Shown piece after piece: positions 11,601 to 21,963 of a stretch of 64,000 nt of DNA; the first letter of the stretch is position 1, and each line of letters opens with the position of its first letter. The translations under genes were made by a program, and so were the position numbers. The notes beneath the pieces were generated by a model. That model was not told the origin of the DNA and searched no databases. It was given only the letters and a program-made list of their open reading frames with translations. The DNA is from Carya illinoinensis (taxonomy: Eukaryota > Streptophyta > Magnoliopsida > Fagales > Juglandaceae): positions 18,797,001 through 18,861,000 of the forward strand of contig NC_056755.1 of assembly GCF_018687715.1 (NCBI RefSeq), read 5' to 3'.

Positions 11601-13968
11601 TGCCCGCACTGTAAGGGGAATGATGTATTACTATCGGGCCCTTAAGATGCTGGCATTTCTAGATTCTGCCTCAGAGATGGACATCCGGGAAGGATCACGA
11701 GAACTTGGTTCAATGAGGCGAGATGATTTGGAAGGTTACAGCTCGGAAAGGTCACTTTCCTCCAGGAGTTTGGGTAGAACAAGCAGTTCAGTCAATTTGT
11801 TATTTAAAGGACACGAGTATGGGACTGCTTTGATGAAGTTCACTTACGTGGTTGCCTGCCAGATATATGGGACTCAAAAAGCAAAAAAGGATCCTCATGC
11901 TGACGAAATCTTGTCTCTTATGAAAGACAACGAGGCCCTTCGAGTTGCCTATGTCGATGAGGTTTCCACTGGGAGGGACGGGAAGGACTACTACTCTGTC
12001 CTTGTGAAGTACGATCACCAATTGCAGAAGGAAGTGGAAATCTACCGCATAAAGTTGCCTGGTCCCTTAAAGCTTGGAGAGGGAAAGCCGGAGAATCAAA
12101 ATCATGCCATCATCTTCACCCGAGGTGATGCTGTTCAGACTATTGATATGAATCAAGACAACTATTTTGAGGAGGCACTCAAAATGCGTAATCTGTTGGA
12201 AGAATTCAGGCACAATTATGGCATCCGGAAGCCTACCATATTGGGAGTTAGGGAGCACATTTTTACTGGTTCCGTTTCATCACTTGCTTGGTTTATGTCA
12301 GCTCAGGAAACGAGTTTTGTCACTTTGGGACAGCGTGTTTTGGCAAACCCCTTGAAAGTTAGAATGCATTATGGCCATCCAGATGTTTTTGACAGGTTTT
12401 GGTTCTTGACTCGTGGTGGCATCAGTAAAGCTTCCAGAGTGATTAACATCAGTGAGGACATTTTCGCTGGCTTTAATTGCACGTTGCGTGGAGGCAATGT
12501 TACCCACCATGAATATATCCAGGTTGGCAAGGGAAGGGATGTTGGGTTGAATCAAGTATCCATGTTTGAGGCCAAGGTTTCTAGTGGAAATGGCGAGCAA
12601 GTTCTCAGCAGAGATGTCTACAGGTTGGGTCATAGGTTGGACTTCTTCAGGATGCTGTCATTCTTTTACACTACTGTGGGGTTCTTTTTCAACACAATGA
12701 TGGTGATTCTTACTGTATATGCATTTCTGTGGGGACGACTCTATCTGGCTCTTAGTGGTTTTGAGGATTCTGTTTTGGCAGATGACACAAAGAGCAATAA
12801 AGCACTTGTTACAGTCCTGAACCAGCAGTTCATCATCCAACTTGGTCTGTTCACTGCCCTTCCAATGATAGTGGAGAACTCTCTTGAGCATGGGTTCCTG
12901 AGCGCTATTTGGGATTTCTTGACAATGCAGCTACAGCTGTCATCTGTCTTTTACACATTCTCTATGGGAACGCGTGCCCACTACTTTGGCCGGACTATTC
13001 TTCATGGTGGTGCAAAATATCGGGCCACTGGGCGTGGTTTTGTTGTGCAGCATAAAAGTTTTGCTGAGAATTATAGACTCTATGCTCGTAGCCATTTTGT
13101 GAAGGCCATTGAACTTGGGCTGATTCTGATAGTTTATGCATCACACAGTCCTGTAGCTGGAAATACATTTGTTTACATAGCCATGACCATCACAAGTTGG
13201 TTCCTTGTTGTCTCATGGATTATGACCCCATTTGTGTTTAATCCTTCTGGATTTGATTGGTTGAAGACTGTTTATGATTTTGATGACTTTATGAACTGGA
13301 TTTGGTACTATGGCAGCGTGTTTGCAAAATCTGAACAGAGCTGGGAAAGATGGTGGTATGAGGAGCAGGATCATCTTAGGACGACTGGCTTGTGGGGAAA
13401 GATACTGGAAATTATCTTAGACCTTCGATTTTTCTTTTTCCAGTACGGGATAGTATACCAGTTAAATATTGCTGCCGGGAGTACCAGTATTGCTGTTTAC
13501 TTGTTGTCTTGGATCTATGTGTTCGTGGCTTTTGGCATTTACGTGGTAATAGTATATGCTCGGGATAAATATGCAGCAAAAGAACACATTTACTATCGTC
13601 TAGTCCAGTTCCTTGTTATTATACTTGTGATAGTTGTGATAATTGCCCTGCTGGAATTCACTGAGTTCACATTTATTGATATTTTCACTAGTTTGTTGGC
13701 ATTCATCCCCACAGGGTGGGGCATGATATTGATTGCCCAAGTATTCCGGCCCCTTTTGCAGCACACTATACTTTGGGACTCTGTTGTTTCTGTGGCCCGA
13801 CTATATGATATAATTTTTGGAGTCATTGTCATGGTTCCTGTGGCATTACTGTCATGGTTGCCTGGTTTTCAGTCAATGCAGACAAGAATTCTTTTCAATG
13901 AAGCATTTAGTAGGGGACTCCGCATTTTCCAGATTGTAACAGGAAAAAAATCTAAAGTTGATTCATGA
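8677..13968 (+). CDS. CALS12: Callose synthase 12-type (1,3-beta-glucan synthase, GT48), intronless frame
   Basis: A single 1763-codon frame with no intron. Its N-terminus (EPYNIIPIHNLLADHPSLRF from residue 17) and whole layout match the CALS12/GSL5/PMR4 clade (Arabidopsis protein about 1780 aa), so it is full length. The enzyme polymerises UDP-glucose into callose at the plasma membrane; this clade makes wound- and pathogen-induced callose (established knowledge). Visible: FKS1-type N-terminal domain (about 60-240); a first group of hydrophobic helices (about 303-565); a large cytosolic loop (about 565-1325) with the conserved YGIRKPTILG, MHYGHPDVFDR (about 1229) and NISEDIFAGF blocks; a second membrane group (about 1328-1740) with RATGRGF (about 1448), which resembles the RxTG element proposed for UDP-glucose binding in yeast Fks. 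No signal peptide is evident. The stop is TGA at 13966. I chose the first ATG because it aligns with the conserved N-terminus. The lack of introns fits the intron-poor GSL1/GSL5 subgroup. Confidence 0.96.
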   Translation: MSLRQRPSRAPSEFEPYNIIPIHNLLADHPSLRFPEVRAVTTALRAVGDLRKPPYCRWEPQMDLLDWLAIFFGFQTDNVRNQREHLVLHLANAQMRLSPPPDNIDALDASVLRKFRRKLLRNYTAWCSYLGKKSNIWISDRTQAASEHRRDLLYVSLYLLVWGESANLRFVPECICFIFHNMAMELNKILEGYIDENTGQPVMPSISGENAFLNCVVKPIYETIRTEVESSKNGTAPHSVWRNYDDINEYFWSKRCFQKLQWPIKLDSTFFVTTGRAGRHVGKTGFVEQRSFWNLFRSFDRLWVMLVLFLQAAIIVAWEGKDYPWQAWKSRYVQVRVLTVFFTWSGLRFLKSLLDAGMQYNLVSRETLGLGVRMVMKSVVAATWILVFGVFYGRIWSQKNADRRWSPEADRRVVTFLEVALVFVLPELLAVALFIIPWIRNFLEETNWRIFYMLSWWFQSRTFVGRGLTEGLVDNIKYTLFWVLVLATKFCFSYFLQIKPMIAPSKVILKETVHYQWYQLFKNSNRLAVVLLWLPVILIYLMDIQIWYSIYSSLVGAAVGLFQHLGEIRNIEQLRLRFQFFASAIQFNLMPEEQLLNSRGMRNKFKDAIHRLKLRYGLGRHRKLESNQVEANKFALIWNEIISIFREEDIISDHEHELLELPQNSWNVRVIRWPCFLLCNELLLALSQAKELVDAPDKWIWYKIRKNEYRRCAVIEAYDSIRHLLLEIIKINTEEHSIMTIFFQEIDHSIQIERFTKTFNMTVLPQLHAQLIKLVQLLNKPKKDPSQVVNILQAVYEIAKRDLFKEKKSIEQLREDGLAPRSPASTQGLLFENAVNLPDPSNETFYRQVRRLHTILTSRDSMHNIPVNLEARRRIAFFSNSLFMNIPHAPQVEKMMAFSVLTPYYSEEVLFGKEQLRMENEDGVSIMYYLQTIYADEWTNFIERMRREGMVKEEELWTTRLRDLRLWASYRGQTLARTVRGMMYYYRALKMLAFLDSASEMDIREGSRELGSMRRDDLEGYSSERSLSSRSLGRTSSSVNLLFKGHEYGTALMKFTYVVACQIYGTQKAKKDPHADEILSLMKDNEALRVAYVDEVSTGRDGKDYYSVLVKYDHQLQKEVEIYRIKLPGPLKLGEGKPENQNHAIIFTRGDAVQTIDMNQDNYFEEALKMRNLLEEFRHNYGIRKPTILGVREHIFTGSVSSLAWFMSAQETSFVTLGQRVLANPLKVRMHYGHPDVFDRFWFLTRGGISKASRVINISEDIFAGFNCTLRGGNVTHHEYIQVGKGRDVGLNQVSMFEAKVSSGNGEQVLSRDVYRLGHRLDFFRMLSFFYTTVGFFFNTMMVILTVYAFLWGRLYLALSGFEDSVLADDTKSNKALVTVLNQQFIIQLGLFTALPMIVENSLEHGFLSAIWDFLTMQLQLSSVFYTFSMGTRAHYFGRTILHGGAKYRATGRGFVVQHKSFAENYRLYARSHFVKAIELGLILIVYASHSPVAGNTFVYIAMTITSWFLVVSWIMTPFVFNPSGFDWLKTVYDFDDFMNWIWYYGSVFAKSEQSWERWWYEEQDHLRTTGLWGKILEIILDLRFFFFQYGIVYQLNIAAGSTSIAVYLLSWIYVFVAFGIYVVIVYARDKYAAKEHIYYRLVQFLVIILVIVVIIALLEFTEFTFIDIFTSLLAFIPTGWGMILIAQVFRPLLQHTILWDSVVSVARLYDIIFGVIVMVPVALLSWLPGFQSMQTRILFNEAFSRGLRIFQIVTGKKSKVDS

Positions 13969-14700
13969 TTTGAGGTAATTTCCTTCATCTATTTGCAGGA
14001 CGACTTTCTGAGATTTCCAACATTTATTTATTTATTTTTATTAAACTTTTGCTTATTCATAAGACTTCAATTAACAATGGAATCTTGACAAGCTGCTAAG
14101 GTTAAGCTTCTGCATCATGCAATTGAAAAATGTTCCATTCTTTTCTTTTTTTCAAATTTTGAAAATGGGAGGCAGGTAATTTTCTAAAGACTTGATTAGT
14201 TGCTCTTCTTTTATTGGTAGGATGTATGACCATAAGTGCATCGTGCGCTTTATCAATTACCTATGCTGTGTTGTATCCGACACAGGTACCTATTCTGGTT
14301 GTATTATACATTTCATGTTAGAGTTGTCATTTACCTATTTAAATTCTCACCGTGTCATATGGTGTTGAATGGTCAACTTTCTCTTGAAAGTTTTGAGAAC
14401 CGTTATTCCACTACAAGAAAAGTTCAGAAGTGGTTAGTCTTCAATGAATCAAAGATGAATCAAGGTTCAGAAACGTTCATTTATTTTATACCTAAAAAAA
14501 AGTGATACAAAAAATATTTGAATATCCAACTGCGGCTAGAAATCCGCATGTTCAGGTGCCTGTTATGATGTTTATTACCCATTATTCTATTATCTAATTC
14601 TATTTGTTTCTTTGGTAAAATCAATTTTATTCGGCATAAGCTATGTATCTTTTCTAGTTTGTTCTTTTTGTAGACTGGTATTTTGTAATCAATAAATTTG
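13969..14700 (+). other. Probable 3' untranslated region of callose synthase
   Basis: AT-rich, with no sustained frame. AATAAA-type signals lie at about 14,691 (AATCAATAAATTTGG), followed by GT-rich sequence. The transcript end cannot be fixed from sequence alone. Confidence 0.4.
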
Positions 14701-15972
14701 GTGTTAGTATGATGTAATGGGTTATGTTGGTGATCTGGAAGGATGAAACTGCCATGTCATGAACCTCTCTGCCGCTTGGTTAACTTTTTCATTCCAAATC
14801 TATGTTACCAAATTTGTAAGAGCATCTAAGTTCGTAGATTCTTACAATGAGGTCATCATCTTCAAGGATGGTCAAAATAATAGTGGAAATTTCGAAAATA
14901 ATAGTATGGGAAATATTGAGTACAGTGCAGATTTAATGAGGACATTTTATTTTTTTGTTGAAGTACTTCAGCTTCCTTTTTTGTTTTTAAATCTTTTACA
15001 ATTGTATAAATACCAGATTGCATAGCTTATTGGGTCTGATTTCAAGGTTCTATTCCATTGTTCCAAAATGGTCAAACTTTAACTTTGTGTCTTCCTAGTA
15101 TGTAATATAGGTCAGTGGCCAAATGGCTCATTAAATATGTGGTTCTATAATAGAATCAAAGCAATGTGTGGTTTACTATTACGAACAATAAAAGTCTATT
15201 TTGCTCGATAGAAGAAAAAAAAGGAGAGAGATCAAGAACAACATACGTAAAAAAATTCATGAAAAAACAATACCTAACAAAGTCCCGGATATAATGTGAT
15301 TATTTCTATATTGGCATTGATATTTTCTGGTCAGTAGTGGATGAACACTTGAGTTTTTGTTGCTTTTGGCGTTCAGATGATTTCTCAGTTATTGCATATA
15401 GAAGTTCTCATAGACTCTTATTATGTCTTTGAATATAGAAGTTCTTGCATATAGAATGTCTCATTTGTTATCACTATGATCAATAAACTAGCACGTTTAG
15501 GCATTGCTCTTGTATATGTCCTGAATACTTGGGCTCTTGCCTATTCCTATGATCAATAAAATTTTGTTTACTGATAAAAAAAATAAAGTCTCACGTTATT
15601 GTTTATTTTTTTGGCATGCCCACTTGTTTGTTTTTCTTTCTTTGCCAAGTAAAATATCATTCTTTTGATCAGTTGCCAAGTAAAATATCATTATCAAAGA
15701 GCTTACATATATGTTCTTTATGGGGTGTCGAAAACCTCATGATTGAAATGTCATAGAATGTATTAATAGTTTTGTATTCGAGAATCAAATTTGACTAGAT
15801 ACTCAACATAAGATAAGTAAGTGGAGAATATAAAGAAATGAATGGAACAAGGGATTCTGGGAGGGTGTTTTATTCGTCTTACCAGCCTTCAACACAATAA
15901 CATAAGAAATCCTTTTCCATAGCCCTTTCTTGCGTCGAAATAATAATGTAATGTCTTGTGTTGAAATAATAA
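14700..15972. other. No gene seen
   Basis: Non-coding DNA with short stop-rich frames. Small repeats of GCATATAGAA-GTTCT (about 15,395-15,450) and GCCAAGTAAAATATCATT (about 15,643 and 15,673) are present. Confidence 0.5.
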
Positions 15973-16293
15973 TTGCTTTTTTATCCCCTTTTTCAAAGAT
16001 CCTATTTTATATTTAGTTTCAAAATTTTCCAGGTCCTCATCCCATTTTACAATATGCTATGTATATCAGGTCCCTTCATGCATCCACAAGTGCTCTCTGT
16101 TGCTGCCCATTTTGCCACCTCATATGCCTGGGAATTTGCTGTTCTAGGTATCCAATTGATCTGCCAATCAGTCTTGCTCCTGAGGTCCCAAACTCAAATA
16201 GAAAGTTATGCACTAGAAGTGATCAACTCAATTACTGAGAACAATCCACATGAAAATGGGAGACTGATTGGCCGCATTAAATCAGCTTCATAG
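15973..16293 (+). other. 106-codon ORF of unknown nature
   Basis: The frame ends with an Asn/Glu-containing hydrophilic tail (ITENNPHENG) after a moderately hydrophobic stretch (VLGIQLICQSVLLLRS). Acceptor-like TTTTCCAG at about 16,025 and ATATCAG at about 16,065 precede its second half, so it could be a terminal exon or part of a long 3' transcript of the upstream gene. I do not recognise a family; a chance frame is quite possible. Confidence 0.2.
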
Positions 16294-16595
16294 GATATAA
16301 AGGATTTGACCTTTTACACCCCAAAAATTTTGAATTACGCCCTTATGGTCCTGGCAAGCTTGCAACCATAGAGTGATTCGACCTCACAGCGGCATCAAAA
16401 TTCATTTTCCATGTCCCTTTTGTGACTTTTTCTCATTCCAAGCCATTGCCAAAGCACCCAGCTTCTTCTCGTTGTGTGCCACCATCTTTCAGTTGTACCA
16501 GATTGCATCCATAATAACGAGCCTCTTTTTCTTGCATCTTCATAAAATCGTCCTTAACTCTATTAGTTTATAAGTTCCTGTGGAGTTTGATTTAC

Positions 16596-16711
16596 TTATC
16601 AGTTATGTTCTATATGATGCGGATGTGAAACCCCAACCAGAAGTATACTTTCCTTATCAGTTATGTTCTATATGATGCGGATGTGAAACCCCAACCAGAA
16701 GTATACTTTCC
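16596..16711. repeat. Perfect 58-bp tandem duplication
   Basis: TTATCAGTTATGTTCTATAT through AGAAGTATACTTTCC occurs at 16,596-16,653 and again at 16,654-16,711 with no mismatch by eye. The identity suggests a very recent slippage event, or an assembly artefact. Confidence 0.95.
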
Positions 16712-17868
16712 ATGTAAACGTTTTTTTCTTTTGAGAAAATGGCTACGCTAACTTCAATTATATATGATGTGTATTGTATGTTTTCACTTTTTTATTTTTA
16801 TTTTTGTAAGCACAGAAAGTTTTCACCCGTTTCTGAGATTGTTGCCCCATGCTTTGCAGGTCTGGTTTGTGAGGTGGTGTAAAGGAACGGGAGAAGTTGA
16901 GGGGCAGGATCTTTTTTATTATATATCTGCTTCGTGGAGGTTCTTTTGTGTATGTCTGTTTAGATTCCATTATGTTCCATTCCTGCAGCAGGGAGGTAAA
17001 GGACGATTTAGACTTTCTTATTCTTCATCAATGCTTGATATTTCCTCCCTTTCTGATGTAATTGTGAAAAATGTTCTCATCTTTCACTCATATTTGGTAG
17101 GGGAGCTCTTGGATATTGTGCTTTTACTTCCCACTTTTTCTTCAAAAGTTAGAGCTCTTCGCATAGTGTATGCACTCTGCACCGGGTAAAGAGCCTAGTT
17201 TAGTAGTTTGCTCAGGTAAGAATATTTGTTATTCTTTTGTCAGAAATTGAGCTTGTATATGCTTGTTCATACTTTTACGCCTTGCTTTCTTGTTCCGGCT
17301 ATAACACCAATCATGCTTATTCAGGTCAGATTTTCTACAATGTTTTACCCAAATTTTATAATTCAGATAGAGATGGACACAATATAGATCCGTTTAGAGC
17401 AGTAATCAAGCTTATTAACCGAGTCAAGATGAATTTAGAGCTGTCAGAGCTCGATTCAGCTCATAATGGTATAGCTCGAGCCGTTTTTATAGACTTTGCT
17501 TGAGTTTAGATGGCTTGGTTTAGCTCAAGCCATCGACCACAGTGCTTTAGTTGAGTCTTGAAATTTTTAACACGGGAAATGATTAGTCTAAGTTTCAAAT
17601 AGACAAGTCTTATATAAGTCATTGTGAAAAAATAGGCCCCATTTTAAAAAAGTGTAAAAAAACTATTCTTTATTAGTAGGACTCACTTTTTTACAAAGGG
17701 TTTTGAATGAGACTTCTTCTCTATTTGAGACTTGTACTTAATATTATTCATTGAAAAAATAAAATTTAATTGGTAATTTTGCTTCGCAAAAGGCAAGAAG
17801 ATAATACGAAATATATAATAAAAATAAATTGAAATATAATTTTATCAACATTTAAAGTTAAAAAAAGG
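16712..17868. other. No gene seen; GAGCTCGAG-rich patch near 17,390-17,560
   Basis: Several short frames but nothing recognisable. The patch with GAGCTGTCAGAGCTCGATTC and AGCTCGAGCC (17,440-17,485) resembles the subterminal repeats of the hAT element at 53.9-61.3 kb and may be a decayed hAT end (weak inference). Confidence 0.3.
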
Positions 17869-18100
17869 CATTGTGTTAGGCTTAAGTGGTAAAGGACTTG
17901 GGTTTGAGGTTATGCCTTTTCAGGTCTAAGGTTCAAATTTTTTGTGTAAATAATCTCAAGGGCTATATGATTGAGAGATTTTTCCTTGAATTATTTGAGG
18001 TATACTTGTGGGAAAGTCTGCCGAGGGCTTGTGCATTCTTAGGATTAGTCGGGATGTTGTTTTCGGACATCCTATGCCAATTAAAAAAAGTAAGAAAAAG
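17869..18100 (+). mobile_element. tRNA-type SINE-like copy 1
   Basis: An A-box-like CTTAAGTGGTAAAGG (17,881) and a B-box-like GGTTCAAAT (17,930) are spaced as in RNA polymerase III promoters. They are followed by a body with TTGAATTATTTGAGGTATAC and GGGCTTGTGC, ending near an AAAAAAAG tract (about 18,083). The same body modules recur at 18,330-18,455 and the same A/B boxes at 19,091 and 19,150, so this is a repeat family rather than a tRNA gene. Confidence 0.6.
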
Positions 18101-18180
18101 CCTGGATGTGTTGGCTCAATTGGTAAAAGTGTTCGATTTGGCACTGAGAATTTTCAGAAGAGAATTTTGAATTTTAAGAT
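18101..18180 (+). mobile_element. SINE head fragment
   Basis: GATGTGTTGGCTCAATTGGTAAAAGTGTTC resembles a tRNA-derived A-box region (GGCTCAATTGGTAAA) directly after the A-rich end of copy 1. No B box follows before the adjacent AT-rich element. Confidence 0.35.
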
Positions 18181-18305
18181 GAAATAATATATTTTAATAT
18201 TATTATTGTTTTGAGATTTGAAAAAGTTAAGAAAAAGTTAAATCATTTATTATATTTAATACGAGGATTTAAAAAAATTGTAACGATAATATAAGAATTT
18301 TGTGT
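18175..18305. mobile_element. AT-rich MITE-like fragment
   Basis: AAATAATATATTTTAATATT, GTTTTGAGATTTGAAAAAGT and AAATCATTTATTATATTTAA match in order the modules of the copy at 52,921-53,120. Both ends are blurred. Confidence 0.45.
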
Positions 18306-18309
18306 TTAA

Positions 18310-18460
18310 GATGAGCATTTAATTATATATTGGTGGCATGTTTTCTCTAGGTTGAGGCTTGTTGCAAAAAATTTCTAGGGCCATTAGATTGGGAGAATCC
18401 TGTATTGAATTTTCTAAAGTATACTTGCAAGAAATTGATTGTCGAGGGTTTGTGCCATAG
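18310..18460 (+). mobile_element. SINE-like copy 2, body only
   Basis: AGGTTGAGGCTTGTTGC, GGGCCATTAGATTGGGAGA, TTGAATTTTCTAAAGTATAC and GAGGGTTTGTGCC parallel the body of copy 1. The A-box head is missing or decayed. Confidence 0.45.
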
Positions 18461-18755
18461 TTTTCAATTTTGTTCTGTTTCAGCCATTTTGATTGGAATT
18501 TTCCATTATGTGTAGTACCCAGTACACCATCTCTTTGTTTTATTCCATTCCAAATTTTGGCCATTTTGTTCCGAATGATATAAATGTCAGTTTAGTAATT
18601 TTTTTGAGTTTGGATGGCTTTTTGTAAATTTTAAATTTAGATTGTATTTAATTAATGTTAAAATCTAAAAGGTATTTACATAATTTTATTTTATTTTGTA
18701 ACTTTAAATATGTCTCCTAATTCTCAATTTTTTTTAAATATCATTATTTTAAATC

Positions 18756-18781
18756 CTCTCTCTCTCTCTCTCTCTCTCTCT
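18756..18781. repeat. (TC)n microsatellite
   Basis: 13 uninterrupted TC units. Confidence 0.95.
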
Positions 18782-18925
18782 GGTGTCGTAACTCAAATTT
18801 GTGATTTTTTTAATACTATATTTTGACACTAATATCTGTATTTTTTTTTTAATTTTTTCAACATATATTCATTTTATAAATCGTCAATTCTTCTATATAT
18901 ACACATATACATGATGCATACTTAA

Positions 18926-18945
18926 ATATATATATATATATATAT
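18926..18945. repeat. (TA)n microsatellite
   Basis: About 10 AT units; another interrupted TATATA cluster lies at about 18,962-18,992. Confidence 0.9.
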
Positions 18946-19078
18946 TCTATTAGTTATTAGTTTATATATACATAATACTATATATATATAGTACATCGAA
19001 ACGCACTGGTGCCCTTTTATTAGTTAGAACTTTGTTCTAGCCATGCGAGACCAATAAAAAAAAGTCTCATATTTAAAC

Positions 19079-19240
19079 TAGTCACTTTAGGTTTAAGTGG
19101 TAAAGGTCTTAGGTTCGAAGGTATACTTCCCTCAAACCCTCAAGTTTAAGGTTTGAATTTCATTGGATATAAACAATCTTTAGAAGCTATTGGGATTTTT
19201 TTTTCTTGAATTATCTAATATGTTCTTAGGACTATTCTCA
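19079..19240 (+). mobile_element. SINE-like copy 3
   Basis: A-box-like GTTTAAGTGGTAAAGG (19,091), B-box-like GGTTTGAATTT (19,150) and the body motif TTGAATTATCTAATATG correspond to copy 1. The body stops earlier than in copy 1. Confidence 0.55.
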
Positions 19241-21526
19241 TCACCCGACTTGACCCGAAAACTACTCTTCCGACGTGACATACCGTTTGGCCGATTAACA
19301 AATTACCCAACCTGAAAGTTCTTTTAGAAGAAATGGTATTTTGACCCCATTTCTTTTGTTTTTGGACTCATGACTACCTCTCCATTTATAAAATAATGAA
19401 AGAGATCATTTCTAGCAATTTTGATCAAAAGGGTAAAGTCCTAGATGTAATTCACAACAGCTTTGTTGGGTACAATTATTGCTGTGCAAACAAGATGTAA
19501 TCGGGAGACGCGGTGCAATTTAATGGAAAAAAACCAAAAAAAATAAAAATAAAAAAGTAATCAAGGGATGTGGCACAATTTAATAAAAAAAACAAAAGAA
19601 ATAAAATAATCAAGCCATAGATTTTTTTTTTTTAAAAAGAACCTGGTGGGTTTCGTTGTTCCAGTAATCAAGCTTCAAAGCATCCATGGAAATGAAAGCA
19701 AGAAAAACACCTCTAAGAACATCGGAAAGGCCAAGAGAGAACTTGGTGGGTTTTGCCATTCCAATAATGGTATTTCTTAAGAGTATCGGAACTGTCCAGT
19801 AAATTTGGCTCCAGTAATGGCGAAACCCACCAAGAAAGGCCAGTTCCGATTCCACTCTCTCATGACATTTTTTCAAACGCATTCGGTACTTTCATATTTC
19901 TATGTGGTTATCATCATCTGTTTGTATTTCTCGCTAGTCAGATTACAATCTAACCAGACTGACTCTTAGAAGGAAGGAATTTAACAACTTCATTGAACGA
20001 GGAAGGGGGGAGTGGCTATGGTTTTGTGGGTTTGTGGAGAAGATGAAGAATTCTAAAGCTGAGAATGAGACTATGAAGGGAGATGAAATCACAGACCTAG
20101 AATACGAAAGAGAACAAGGAGCATACGAAGTGGAAAACCAGAGCTTGCTCACATGGTAGAAGAAGATAAGAAGACAAAGCTGTAAAGCCGATGCAAAGAC
20201 GTAGGACTCTGTTTGAAAGATGCGACGAAGATGCAAACCCTAAGCTATGAATAGGAAGGACTTTGTATTGGAGGGAGGCTTTGAAGGACTTCATATTACT
20301 TTATGGGAAGACGAAGGGACGAAGGGCAACGTTGGGAGGGATGACTTCATATTACTCTGTCGTTTTGATATATTATGGAAACGCAACGTTTCCATTTTTC
20401 CACACTGGTAGTCCCGACTCCTCAGTGTTTACGTTGGGTGCTTGTATTCAGCATTTTTCAATTCACAATCTCGTGATAACGTGCAATATTTGCAGCAAAT
20501 GGAAATCTCAAATAATACTCGGAGACTACCTAAATGGCAAAGCACTTGGAAACTTTCGTCAAAGTATTAATAGATAATGTTCTGTTTTCACACTGGTCTC
20601 TCAAAACGCCCAAATCGTAAGAAGCCTTTTTTTTTTCTTTTTTTCCACATCTCCTTCATTTTCTACTTTCTTAATTCTTTTCACCTGAACCATATCAATC
20701 ATTGATTGGCAAAGTGGGAATATTGGTGGGTCGATGGACGAAATGCAGAGACAACGTTGTAAATAAGGAGATAGTTCTTGACCTTGTGAGAGAGATAAGA
20801 TGACGCTGGGTCTGAAGCAATACAAAGGAATGGGTTGCTCGTACCGAAGATCCTCAAGGAGACGATGCCGTTGATCCTCTTGAAATTTATGATATCTTTT
20901 TTTCTTTCTCTCACTTTTTCTTACTGGTTTTTATTTTGGGTTTTTCCATTTATTAGTTGAGCTCAAGGTATTGGAATCGATTCTTCGAATTTTTTATATA
21001 TAAAGAAAAATTTGGAATCTTTTACTCCGATTAGTAAATTTCGTGAGGGATATAAGAGATCCAAAGCATCCATACTCCTTAGAATAGCTCAATGTTCTTT
21101 TGGAGGAATCGATCACTGTCGATGAGAAGAGAAGCTCAGTCGAACTGTGTAAGCATTTCTCTGAGTTCCAATTTCATTTTTTGATGGCAGAAATCAATTT
21201 CGGGTACAAGCATGTATCAGGTATTCCCCGATTAAAAATCAAATGGGTTTTGGTTATCACTAGTTCTGTTTTTCAGCTAAACGGCTTGGGTTTTCTCAGG
21301 TCGAAAATTCGGTCGGGTCAGGTGGCTGGTTTTTTTTGTACAGCCCTATGTGTACTTACAAAAAACTCTTTCTCAAGAGCTTGCGCACCCCATAATTAGA
21401 CAAAATGCTATTTTTGAATACTTGTGCCAATAAAGTAGTCCTTGTGTTTTGCCTCTTAAGACAAATTAATCTAAAAAGTTTTAGATGTTATCAATTTTCA
21501 TGCTATCAATTTTTATCAAATTAATC
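19241..21526. other. No recognisable gene; decayed transcribed-looking sequence
   Basis: Short frames only. Read on the minus strand, 20,240-19,610 starts with AGGGTTTGCATCTTCGTCG-like leader sequence and contains a 90-codon frame (19,882-19,610) with no domain I know. It could be the 5' end of a dead gene. A local inverted repeat lies at 19,741-19,835. Poly-T tracts at about 19,621 and 20,627 may be retroposon tails. Confidence 0.35.
19741..19835. repeat. 19-bp inverted repeat
   Basis: CTTGGTGGGTTTTGCCATT (19,741-19,759) and AATGGCGAAACCCACCAAG (19,817-19,835) pair with one mismatch across a ~57-bp spacer. A third related CCTGGTGGGTTTCG lies at about 19,643. Confidence 0.7.
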
Positions 21527-21960
21527 CTTTTTTTTCCTGATAAGTAAGAAATTTTTTAATAAACGTGATTAATAGCCTAAATACACAGAAGTGTACATAG
21601 AGAGACACCTAATTACTAACCTTAAAAAACATTAAAAAAGTCATTAAAACTATCCTATCCAAAACAATAGTTGAAGCCCAAAGGAACAAAGTATGATAAA
21701 AGAAAGCTCTAATATCTTCTATCGAACGTTCTTCATTTTCAAAATAATGCCCGTTCCTCTCATTTCAAATGCACCACATAAGACAAAGAGGGACTATCTT
21801 CCAAATGGTTGCTATTTGACAATTTGCTAGAAGCCCTCTCCATCATGCAAGGAGGTCCACTCTATTGGGTATCACCCAAGCAAAACCCACCTTAGCAAAT
21901 ACCATATCCCACAAAAACCCACTCTATTCGTGTTATACTTGGCTGTTTCCTTTTCAAAAC
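21527..21960 (-). mobile_element. 3' fragment of an L1-type LINE
   Basis: Read on the minus strand, the degraded frame resembles the C-terminal LINE segment (WKMVPLCLMWCIW, then ENEERSIEDIRAFF, then LFLWASTIV) with several frame breaks. It ends in sequence complementary to the T-run at 21,527-21,537, the poly(A) tail. The 5' end is truncated; the junction with the copia at about 21,964 is abrupt. Confidence 0.6.
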
Positions 21961-21963
21961 AAG

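Noticed and set aside
13974..13999. GT...AG pair just after the callose synthase stop (GTAATTTCC...TTTGCAG)
   Set aside because: At 26 bp it is too short for a plant intron.
14409..14421. CACTACAAGAAAA, identical to a common CACTA transposon terminus
   Set aside because: Single occurrence with no partner end or TSD; likely chance.
17881..17938. Possible tRNA gene (A and B boxes)
   Set aside because: No cloverleaf can be drawn and the sequence recurs with a long 3' body, so it is a SINE-like repeat.
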